DNA from: Ailanthus altissimus
Lineage: Eukaryota > Streptophyta > Magnoliopsida > Sapindales > Simaroubaceae
DNA: 64,000 nt
Direction: 5' to 3'
NCBI GenBank assembly: GCA_946807835.1
Contig: OX327709.1
Coordinates: forward strand, 22,879,501-22,943,500
In this document: piece by piece, positions 51,513-61,458 of the stretch
How positions within the stretch are numbered: the stretch's first letter is position 1
How the letters are laid out: every line of letters begins with the position of its first letter
Made by a program: the position numbers and the translations under genes
Notes under the pieces: generated by a model
Seen by the model: only the letters and a program-made list of their open reading frames with translations
What the model was told of the DNA's origin: nothing
Databases searched by the model: none

Positions 51513-53705
51513 TGTTGGAGCTGGTGCTCACGTGCCATTCCAATATTGTATGAATATTAATTGTTAATATTTATACAATAAACATTTCGAATAAAGATTG
51601 TTAATATCATATTAATATGGTATAATGCTTGTAACATTAGAGACATTGTTTGATCTGAAAGAGTTCAGATCTAGTCTAAAGGAGTTTAGATCAGAACTAA
51701 TAGTTAGCAAAGCTGGGAGTTATAAATGCTACGAGTTAGCACTGTTAAGAGTTAGCAGGTTATAACAGTCAGCGAGGTCTAAAGAGTTAGAACCTTGTCT
51801 ATAATGGGACAAAGACCTGAGAGTATACTTGTAATGATATAGTTGCAAAGAGTTGCAATAGGAGTTAAGAAATATCATTATGTAAGTATGTCTCAAAGAT
51901 AATGTTCCTGATCTATAATCACCAATGCGGGTCTATCGGTGATTTACTTTATATAGATTAGTGTATGTCTATATCTGACTGGTTCAGATGGTTGTTCTTA
52001 GCTGACCATGAGCTTAGAGCTTGTATAGGCATGCGGGTATCCAGTCAGGACTGGATACTGAACAGACTTATGAGGACCCCAATAGATATCCTATGACACC
52101 GTCAAAGGAAGGTCCTCTCGAGTTGAGTAGTATTCGTGGTCCTTTGACCTGAGCGCCACGGTGGTCTTGTGAGTGATCCATCATACTTTGGTTCCACATA
52201 TGTCAGAGACCTTTCATGGTCTGACCGCTATGTGTCGCTGGGTATGGTCCGATGCTCATGGAGTCCGGTGTGCGTAGATACGGGATCCGTCAGCTTACGT
52301 AGGTAAGTTGTATATCCGATGCTCCGAGATTGTATTTCATAAAGTCTTGTGGCCACAAGCATAAACCCGGGAAAAGAGTTTCTCATAGGGTTAAACAATA
52401 TAGCAAAAGTGTTTGCGTATATTGTTTATCGAGATACGAATCTGGAGATAAGTTTATGGATGAGCAAATGGGGATTTGACGGTGCTGATCTATATCCCCG
52501 CACATCTAGGATATAAATGATGGAAGGATTATACGTATACGTTATGACCTCAACTTGTATGGTCTGACACGCTGATTTGTAATATTCGTAACGTGTGCGT
52601 GGGGCATCGATTACGGATTAATGGAACTGTTCCATTTGACAAATCGGGTGTAGACCTAGAGAGTCCCAATATGAAATGTACTCTTTGAGCACTTGGGCAG
52701 TGTACCGTATTGAATTGTTCAATACAGTATAATTCAGCAATTACTAAGGTTACGTTAACTAAAGTATGTGGTTAAATTGGTGGGACCCACTTTAGGTTAA
52801 CTTGGTAACCGAGTAAGGATATAATAGTAATTTCACTTTATGATTATTTAATTGTTAAATAATAAGAATAAATATTTATTTATTTAATTGTTAAATAAAT
52901 AATTTAATTTAACTATGATTAAAGGTTAATCATATGGTTAATTAAGTTAACCTTACTTAAAGGTTAAGTAAAGGTTAACCTAACCATAGTTAAGTTAGTT
53001 AACTATGGTTAAATTAATTAAATATTTATTAACTTAAAGGTTAAGTTAAAATAATCTAACTAAGGTTAAATGTTAACTAAGGTTAGGTTAAGCCAAATGA
53101 AATGCAAATGAAATTCAAATTAGTTTGGAATTAATGCATTTGTATATAAAGTGAAATGAAATTCAAAATTCATAATTGAAAAATGTTTTAGATTTTAGGT
53201 TTTGCATTTTGGGAGCCAATTCAATTTGAGAAATTGAAATTGTTTGTTTTGTGTTTTAAGTGTTAGAACAACAAAACAAATTGAATTAATGGTTACTAAA
53301 TGTAATAACTAAAAACAAGATTTGTTTTATTTATTCAAGAGTTGAATAAAAGGAAAAACAAATTTAATTAAGTTAAATAGTTTAACTTTGTAAAATGTTT
53401 AAGAGTTAAACATAAATGCTGGATTAAGATGCTGCCATTCTAGACAATCAAACCCACCCTTGTTGATTGCTAGAATTGATCAAAGATTCATTTCATGGTG
53501 GACTTCAAAGAAAATTAATCCAAAGGCTTCATAGGTGATATTTCTCAATCTCGAATTTCAGTTAAATAAAATGTTATTTTCTGTGTTCATTGTATTTAAT
53601 CTTCCGCTGTGCACATGTATGTATGAGATATGTATATTGTTTGTATGATGAACACAACCCACATGCAAGAGCACACTATAGTAAATTCGCCCAACACACC
53701 CAACA
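51513..53705 (+). repeat. 5' LTR of element F
   Basis: 2,193 bp. TGTTGGAGCTGGTGCTC...CACACCCAACA. Palindromes at 51,652-51,671 and 51,673-51,692, then a cluster of 'gttagca' motifs (51,710-51,790). The AT-rich 3' half (52,850-53,090) is packed with 'aaggttaa / ttaacct' repeats in both orientations. Confidence 0.92.
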
Positions 53706-53707
53706 AT

Positions 53708-53719
53708 TGGTATCAAAGC
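53708..53719 (+). other. Primer-binding site of element F
   Basis: TGGTATCAAAGC, one change from the TGGTATCAGAGC site for initiator tRNA-Met, two bases after the 5' LTR. Confidence 0.88.
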
Positions 53720-53834
53720 AATTTGTGTTGTTATGGGTGATTTTTTAGTGTTAGCTAAGTGTTGGCTAAGTTGTAGGACGAGTTCCGGAGCTGTTGGGAT
53801 GCATTTTAAGTGTTAAAAATGCAAACCAGTGAAA

Positions 53835-54047
53835 AACAGCACCTGGAACGCTGCAGCGCTAAAGTCACGCTGGAGCGCGGGGTGTATGACGCCCCAGCGC
53901 TGGATAAGCGCAGGGGCGTTGGGTGTCTGGCGCCCCAGCGCGGGAAGCACTGCTTCCAGCGCCCCAGCGCTGGTAAGACATCGCCGCAGCGCTGAGGTTT
54001 GTGAAGCCCTAGCGCGGCAGCGCTATAAGACCACCGCCGCGGCGTTC
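53835..54047 (+). repeat. GC-rich palindrome island in the leader of element F
   Basis: About 210 bp of GC-rich DNA in an AT-rich element, built from overlapping palindromic words (CCAGCGCTGG, GCGCCCCAGCGC, CCGCCGCGGCG). It lies shortly after the primer-binding site. Two overlapping frames (61 and 75 residues) are compositional artefacts. Confidence 0.7.
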
Positions 54048-54398
54048 TTACACTAAAAAAAAAAAAAAAAGAGTAAAATCTTTTTATTTTTCCGCATGTG
54101 GGGGTTTATGAGATGTAATAATAAGGGTTATTAGTTTACATGATAAACCAAGAAAATAATATTTTTATTATTTTATTTATTTTTGTAACCACAATGGGGG
54201 CCCCACTGATGGGGGTTAGTTGTGCTTGTGCAAAAATGAATAATTGATTGAGAATAAACTTTTATGAGATGAGAGCATATAATATGAAAGCCTGTTATTA
54301 AAATCTCTCTTAATTAGATTGAAATTTATTATATTATTTGATAATATTTTAAATGGTCCGTCTTGTCAATACGGTGTGAGATGGGTCATTATGGTCTT

Positions 54399-54697
54399 TC
54401 CCAATATTGCTTTAGCGTGAGGGATTTGGTCGGTGTGACTTGGTCTAATGCCGGTAAAACATGAGATGAATCAAATATATGCGAATATATTATCCAATAT
54501 TGCTTTAGCGTGAGGATAGTGTCAGTAACATATATTTGAGCATTGATGAGTTAATCTGAAATACAGTTACCCAATATTGCTTTAGCGTGAGGGTAATGTG
54601 TATTTAGGATCAAGAGAAAGAGTTGTATGAGATACAATTGACAAGAGTTGTCTACCTGTTGGATTTATAAAGGCCAATATTGCTTTAGCGTGAGGCT
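54399..54697 (+). repeat. Four hairpins with an invariant 18-nt loop and varying stems
   Basis: AATATTGCTTTAGCGTGA occurs exactly four times, at 54,403-54,420, 54,496-54,513, 54,573-54,590 and 54,676-54,693. Each copy is flanked by arms that pair: TCCC/GGGA; ATATTATCC/GGATAGTGT (9 pairs, two G-U as RNA); GTTACCC/GGGTAAT (7 pairs, one G-U) plus an outer AAATAC/GTATTT; GGCC/GGCT (one G-U). The third and fourth stem pairs differ among copies but always pair. In the leader or gag region of F; function unknown. Confidence 0.75.
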
Positions 54698-54900
54698 GGA
54701 GTAAAACCCCAATGGGATCCACTTCCCTCTGTATAGTTTAAAATATTATACTATCTTATCCCGTTTGAGAGATTAAAGGGATTAAGTAAAGCAGTGGGAG
54801 GGCGTTTTTAGATTAAAAAATGTATAACAGTTATACCCATGATCTAAAACGTAATTTATTAACGATAAAGAAATGTTCTGCTACGCATCTCCTATTTTGT

Positions 54901-54977
54901 CTTATAGAGATAAGATGATTATCTTATAGAGATAAGATACTTGTCTTATAGAGATAAGATTGTCTTATAGAGATAAG
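54901..54977 (+). repeat. Four tandem mini-hairpins with an AGAG loop
   Basis: CTTAT-AGAG-ATAAG starts at 54,901, 54,923, 54,945 and 54,964 (spacing 22, 22, 19). In most copies the stem extends to ATCTTAT/ATAAGAT. The copies are identical in stem and loop. Confidence 0.85.
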
Positions 54978-55689
54978 ATGAGTACGAGCAATCCGTTACT
55001 AATCTTGAACAAATACCAATAACTATAGGGTATTGAATAAAATATGTAAGACTTGCTTATGAATCTAAGAATAGTTCTAGATTCAATAATATTAGATATT
55101 ACTAAACCACAGAAAGAGAAAAGTCATAAAGGAAAGTGTTTCCACTGTGAAAAGGTTTGAAATAGTAAATGTTACTATTCATCACACCTTGACTTAAGAA
55201 AGATTGACTCATTAGATATCTGTTTGACCAAAAATTAACATTTCATTAGCATTTGATGTTAACTTAGCAAAGGTATGAGATACCGCTTGTTATTCTCATA
55301 TCTGTAAGATGTTACATGATTTGAGAAATGCTTGATTGCTAAGAAATGAGAAGTTCAGCTTCACGTAGGTAATAGAGATTTCCTGAACGTGGTAGCCGTT
55401 AAGACTTCACAGTTACTTCTTATTTCTAGTAACAGCATTAATGTTGTATAATTGCTATTTTGAGCCAAACATTATTAGGTAAATCATATCACTCCCTGTA
55501 GCTGACAGAGAGGGTTATCATAAAAATAAGGAAATAGTTCCTTGTGATAAAGATAATGATTTACTAACTGAATGTCAGTTAATGAATGGCTGTTATATCT
55601 TATATACAACAAGAAATGTCATATGTGTAAAGGTGAACAGAATAAATAGTATTTCAGCAACTTAAATAATAATGAATAGTGGTATATAT

Positions 55690-58500
55690 AAGATTAGGTC
55701 ATGTAGTCGTGAGACGACTATCCCGTCTGGTTAAGGATGGTCAGATATTTGATCTGACTATAGTACATTGACTAGTTTATGAATTATGAATTCAAGAGAA
55801 TATGGCCGAATCTTTATGTAGGTGTAAGACGCCAAACCACTGGTTTATTGGATCTGGTATATATAGATGTATTTAGTCCAATAAATCTTACTGTTATAAA
55901 TGATTTCGATACTTTATTGTCTTTATAGTGATTGTCGCTATATAGACATGTGTTTCTAGGAAACGCAGGTCAGAATAATTTTGAAGTGTTCAAAATGTTC
56001 TGATAATGAAAGTAAAGAAACAAACCCTAATGTATATTGAGTGCTTTCGATAAGATCGAAGTAATTTATACATAATCAGTAAATTCATAAATTATTTAAC
56101 TAGAATATGATTCTATCTCAGCATAGTCCTCCAGATACTCCTCAACATAAAGATGTTTAGGAAATGAGGAATCAGACTATATTAGATACAATCTAATTGA
56201 TATTGAGAATCGCTGATCTTCTAAAATATCTATGAGGTTATACTTTAGCATTTGCTACTCACTTATTAAATAATTCCATAATCATTCCTACTACTTTATA
56301 TGAGATATAGACTAAAAGGGAAACGAGTCTTAAGTATGTTAAGACTTGGTGTTATTCTGCTTTCATAAGAGTTATGTAACAGAATAAACTTGTATCCGAT
56401 GGTACAAGTATTGGTTCATTTAGTATCCCAAGTGTATAATGGGATACCAATTCTATAATTCAAATGAACGAAATATGTTCGTTTCTCATGATGTCACATT
56501 CCTAGAGAAAGAGTTTCTAATGAATTGTGGAGATTATAGAAAGATTGAACTTAATGAAGTCAATCTAAATATAGATGAACCAACGATGGAATTTTAATTT
56601 TAAATGAGTGAAATACCTTTAACACACTAAGTTCATAGGTCCAAAAAGATATCAAAGCCATTATTTAGGTATGTTTGATACTTGAAGGTGCCCTTGATAT
56701 TTTCTTAGTTGAAGAAAAGGATCCTTTAACTTATGAAGAGACGATGTTTGACATCGATTCGGGAAAATGACAACATATCATAAAATTCTGAAATTAACTC
56801 AACGCATGACAATTAAGTGTAGGACTTAGTTGAGCTTCCTGTAGAAACTGTTTCTATTAGCAGTAAATCAGTTTACGCAGCGGAAGCAGTGTGGGCCCTA
56901 TCTGAAGGAATGGTCCTTCATGGCCTGACTGATGTTGAAAGGTTACACTCAGAGATCTATGATCAATAATGAGAAAACCTTTTTCATCAGTAACCATGCT
57001 AAAGTCAATTTAGATTTTGTTGATGATAAGATACCATAAAATTTGAATTTGACTCTAAGTATGACAATTAAGTCTAGGACTTAGTTGTGCTTCCTGTAGA
57101 AATTGTTTCTATCAGCAGTAAATCAGTTTACGCAGCGGAAGCAGTGAGGGCCCTATCTGAAGGAATGGTCCTTCATGGCCTAACTGATGTTGAAAGGTTA
57201 CACTCAGAGATCTAGGATCAAAAAATGAGGAAACCTTTTTTCATCAGTAACCATAACAAAGTCAATTTGGATTTTGTTGGCTATTGTTGTATATTATGAT
57301 TATGGGACTGGCTAATAGATGTAAATAAGTTGTTCTGGGAAGTATATCTCGAGTAAGAGATATGCAGAGAATAACTTGATGTTTTTGCATCCAAGCCTAA
57401 CTTCTAATATAATGTGCAAACTAAGGAAGTCCATTTATGGACTTAAATAGTTTTTCCCGAAGCTGGAATCTTTGTTTATATGATGAAATTAGAAAGTCTG
57501 GTTTTATTAAGAATAAAGAGGAAGCGTGTGTTCAGAATTGGCAGTGGGAGTATAATTATCTTTTTAGTTCTCTAAAGTGGAAAATATATACTCAATATTG
57601 AAAACGATGATTAGAGTATAACAAGTAAATCAGATAAGTGTTATCTGTGTAAAGAACTTCTTCATACAAGATTTGAGAGAGACTTCATGTATACTAGGTA
57701 TAAAGCTTTATAGAGATATAGCTAAGGAGTTAATAAAACTCTCTCAATCATCGTACATAGACTAAGTCCATAAAAAGGTACAACTTAATTGACTGTGAGA
57801 CAGTTAAAGTCCTTTTTAGACATGGCAATCATCTTTCTTAGAGGAAGTGTCCTCGGGAAGAAGATGAAAGAGTTAGAGTGTCTAACATCTCAGATGCATT
57901 AGCTAGAAATAGATAAATGCATACAGTCTAATGTACGATATCTGGATTTAGATGGTTGTAAGTGTTACAAACTGGTATCTATTTAATCCAGATCACGACC
58001 ATTAAATGGTTGTGAAACATATCTGAAAATACTTGAGAAGTATAGAGGATAAGTTTATAAAATATGGAGAAAGTTTTTTACAAAAGAAGGGACACACATA
58101 TTCAGACTTACGTCTGATCTGAATGGTAGAAAGTCTACATTTAGTTATGTGTTTTTCTATATCAGTACCGGAACTAGTTATATGAGTGTTAGTAAATGTC
58201 CACAGGTAATTCTTCCTTGGAGGTAGAATATGTTGCGGCTTGAGAAGTCAGCAAAGAAAGTACTATGGATATTCAAAATTAATTGCAGAGCTTTGAATAG
58301 TTCCAAGCTCAGTGGATCCTATCCCACTATATTGCAAAATAACGGTAATTGCTTAAGCCGAGAATCCATAAGGCACACCAGTATTCTAATCATGTGAACT
58401 CTGAAAATCACATAATTAGAAAGTTCTTGGCAGCAAGAGTTGTAATAAAATCTATGGAATAATCCTTGGATGTAGCGAACCCCCCTAAGCCTAAATTCCT
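55690..58500 (+). pseudogene. Copia pol remnants of element F
   Basis: Recognisable pieces in order: GAG-pre-integrase (LGHVVVRRLSRLVKDGQ, 55,695-55,750); an RT block with KSIYGLK (57,430-57,450); the position of the YVDD box near 57,560, no longer readable as YVDD; then NFFIQDLRETSCILGIKLYR (57,655-57,715), KELIKLSQSSYI (57,725-57,760); and RNase H-like remains to 58,480 (STFSYVFFYISTG near 58,140). Stops interrupt every piece. 56,775-57,285 contains a 255-bp tandem duplication. The motif order and primer-binding site identify Copia. No working enzyme is encoded. Confidence 0.75.
56775..57285 (+). repeat. Tandem duplication, 255-bp period, inside element F
   Basis: 'gacaattaagt-taggacttagtt' occurs at 56,808 and 57,063, and the copies stay collinear through 'cagtttacgcagcggaagcagtg', 'ggaatggtccttcatggcc' and 'ttttcatcagtaaccat'. 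They differ by roughly 5-8% by eye, far more than the two LTRs do, so this duplication predates the F insertion. Confidence 0.85.
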
Positions 58501-58560
58501 ATAGTGTTTGAGAAACGCGTGGAGTGTATTGGTATGAGATACCAGTACGTATGGCACTGA

Positions 58561-58574
58561 AGCAAGTGGGAGTT
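58561..58574 (+). other. Polypurine tract of element F
   Basis: AGCAAGTGGGAGTT directly before the 3' LTR, typical of Copia elements. Confidence 0.85.
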
Positions 58575-60777
58575 TGTTGGAGCTGGTGCTCACGTGCCAT
58601 TCCAATATTGTATGAATATTAATTGTTAATATTTATACAATAAACATTTCGAATAAAGATTGTTAATATCATATTAATATGGTATAATGCTTGTAAAATT
58701 AGAGACATTGTTTGATCTGAAAGAGTTCAGATCTGGTCTAAAGGAGTTTAGATCAGAACTAATAGTTAGCAAAGCTGAGAGTTATAAATGCTACGAGTTA
58801 GCACTGTTAAGAGTTAGCAGGTTATAACAGTCAGCGAGGTCTAAAGAGTTAGAACCTTGTCTATAATGGGACAAAGACCTGAGAGTATACTTGTAATGAT
58901 ATAGTTGCAAAGAGTTGCAATAGGAGTTAAGAAATATCATTATGTAAGTATGTCTCAAAGATAATGTTCTTGATCTATAATCACCAATGCGGGTCTATCG
59001 GTGATTTACTTTATATAGATTAGTGTATGTCTATATCTGACTGGTTCAGATGGTTGTTCTTAGCTGACCATGAGCTTAGAGCTTGTATAGGCATGCGGGT
59101 ATCCAGTCAGGACTGGATACTGAACAGACTTATGAGGACCCCAATAGATATCCTATGACACCGTCAAAGGAAGGTCCTCTCGAGTTGAGTAGTATTCGTG
59201 GTCCTTTGACCTGAGCGCCACGGTGGTCTTGTGAGTGATCCATCATGCTTTGGTTCCACATATGTCAGAGACCTTTCATGGTCTGACCGCTATGTGTCGC
59301 TGGGTATGGTCCGATGCTCATGGAGTCCGGTGTGCGTAGATACGGGATCCGTCAGCTTACGTAGGTAAGTTGTATATCCGATGCTCCGAGATTGTATTTC
59401 ATAAAGTCTTGTGGCCACAAGCATAAACCCGGGAAAAGAGTTTCCCATAGGGTTAAACAATATAGCAAAAGTGTTTGCGTATATTGTTTATCGAGATACG
59501 AATCTGGAGATAAGTTTATGGATGAGCAAATGGGGATTTGACGGTGCTGATCTATATCCCCGCACATCTAGGATATAAATGATGGAAGGATTATACGTAT
59601 ACGTTATGACCTCAACTTGTATGGTCTGACACGCTGATTTGTAATATTCGTAACGTGTGCGTGGGGCATCGATTACGGATTAATGGAACTGTTCCATTTA
59701 ACAAATCGGGTGTAGACCTAGAGAGTCCCAATATGAAATGTACTCTTTGAGCACTTGGGCAGTGTACCGTATTGAATTGTTCAATACAGTATAATTCAGC
59801 AATTACTAAGGTTACGTTAACTAAAGTATGTGGTTAAATTGGTGGGACCCACTTTAGGTTAACTTGGTAACCGAGTAAGGATATAATAGTAATTTCACTT
59901 TATGATTATTTAATTGTTAAATAATAAGAATAAATATTTATTTATTTAATTGTTAAATAAATAATTTAATTTAACTATGATTAAAGGTTAATCATATGGT
60001 TAATTAAGTTAACCTTACTTAAAGGTTAAGTAAAGGTTAACCTAACCATAGTTAAGTTAGTTAACTATGGTTAAATTAATTAAATATTTATTAACTTAAA
60101 GGTTAAGTTAAAATAATCTAACTAAGGTTAAATGTTAACTAAGGTTAGGTTAAGCCAAATGAAATGCAAATGAAATTCAAATTAGTTTGGAATTAATGCA
60201 TTTGTATATAAAGTGAAATGAAATTCAAAATTCATAATTGAAAAATGTTTTAGATTTTAGGTTTTGCATTTTGGGAGCCAATTCAATTTGAGAAATTGAA
60301 ATTGTTTGTTTTGTGTTTTAAGTGTTAGAACAACAAAACAAATTGAATTAATGGTTACTAAATGTAATAACTAAAAACAAGATTTGTTTTATTTATTCAA
60401 GAGTTGAATAAAAGGAAAAACAAATTTAATTAAGTTAAATAGTTTAACTTTGTAAAATGTTTAAGAGTTAAACATAAATGCTGGATTAAGATGCTGCCAT
60501 TCTAGACAATCAAACCCACCCTTGTTGATTGCTAGAATTGATCAAAGATTCATTTCATGGTGGACTTCAAAGAAAATTAATCCAAAGGCTTCATAGGTGA
60601 TATTTCTCAATCTCGAATTTCAGTTAAATAAAATGTTATTTTCTGTGTTCATTGTATTTAATCTTCCGCTGTGCACATGTATGTATGAGATATGTATATT
60701 GTTTGTATGATGAACACAACCCACATGCAAAGAACCCTAAGTTTTATTTGTACCACCCTACACCACATAACCCAACA
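58575..60777 (+). repeat. 3' LTR of element F
   Basis: 2,203 bp. Nearly identical to the 5' LTR up to about 60,730. The last ~48 bp ('agaaccctaagttttatttg...cataacccaaca') differ completely from the last ~38 bp of the 5' LTR, although both end CCCAACA. Palindrome at 58,714-58,733. Confidence 0.92.
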
Positions 60778-60964
60778 ATATGTTGTTTCAGACGGTTCGT
60801 GGCAAGTCTTGTACCGATTAACTCGAGAGTGTTTGCGTGGGTGATTCATTTCGTGTTTTGGTCAATTTTCTCCTCGCGGGCATTCATACAAGAACGAAAA
60901 GGTTTTTATTTAAGCATGATGTGTTATACAACGAATGATTGCAAACAAAAAGGTTTAGAGAGAG

Positions 60965-61430
60965 TATTTTCTTAGTAGCTTGGCATTCCATGCTTTCCTA
61001 GTGGTGCGTCCGTCTGTCCCTTCAAGTTCGTACGCCCCTCCGATATGCCTGAGGACCTTGTATGGCCCTTCCCATGTAGGATTGAGGCTCCATCTGCGAG
61101 GTTCTTTATGTTGAGCACTACCCTCCATAGCACTAGGTCTCCTTCTTTGAAATCTTAGGCCCTGACCTTCTTGTTGTAATATCTAGTTACCTTTTACTGG
61201 TAGGCTGCTGCTCGAATCTGGGCCTGGTCTCTAAGTTGCTCAATCGAGTCTAGCCCTCAATTTCTTCCCTCAGGGTTCCTAATTCTGCCCGTATTTTAGG
61301 GTACAAAGAGCTTTCTATTCAAGGGAGGGGTCAGTTTGGATTTGGTCTTCTTTCTCCGACAACATGATTCCTGCTGACGGATGACCGTTCAGCCATTCTA
61401 GACTGTTGCTATTTCAGATAAAGCTTTTTG
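60965..61430 (-). pseudogene. Gypsy pol remnant: integrase C-terminus of the Tat-like element
   Basis: The minus strand reads YYNKKVRA, a stop, then DFKEGDLVLWRVVLNIKN; after a one-base shift it reads RWSLNPTWEGPYKVLRHIGG, then AYELEGTDGRTTRKAWNAKL. This is the GPY/F-type C-terminal part of a Ty3/Gypsy integrase (WEGPYKV is the signature). Only about 130 codons remain. The protein ends a few codons later near 60,950. It lies directly downstream (minus) of the 5' LTR and primer-binding site, which shows that gag, protease, RT, RNase H and most of integrase have been deleted. Confidence 0.85.
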
Positions 61431-61435
61431 CTCGA

Positions 61436-61453
61436 TTCTCACAGACGGCACCA
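61436..61453 (-). other. Primer-binding-site-like sequence of the Tat-like element
   Basis: On minus, TGGTGCCGTCTGTGAGAA follows the inner LTR end after five bases (attttTGG...). It closely resembles the TGGCGCCGTCTGTGGGAA start seen in plant Tat elements (from memory). Confidence 0.65.
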
Positions 61454-61458
61454 AAAAT

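Larger units (their letters stand above)
51513..60777 (+). mobile_element. Element F: young, full-length, non-coding Copia-like retrotransposon (9,265 bp)
   Basis: Two ~2.2-kb LTRs, primer-binding site TGGTATCAAAGC, polypurine tract, TSD atatg. Over ~2.15 kb the two LTRs differ by only about seven substitutions counted by eye, so the insertion is recent. Yet the 4.9-kb interior has no open frame above 75 residues. Pol can still be followed as broken Copia motifs in order on plus. Either the copy moved while already defective, using enzymes from a relative, or gene conversion has made the LTRs look young. It sits in the remains of the Tat-like element. Confidence 0.9.

Noticed and set aside
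51652..51692. Heat-shock elements (nGAAnnTTCn) in the LTR palindromes
   Set aside because: GAA and TTC are separated by four bases, not two, so they do not fit the heat-shock factor site.
54399..54977. CRISPR-like array
   Set aside because: Repeats with irregular spacing and pairing flanks in a plant retroelement; no spacer pattern and no cas genes.
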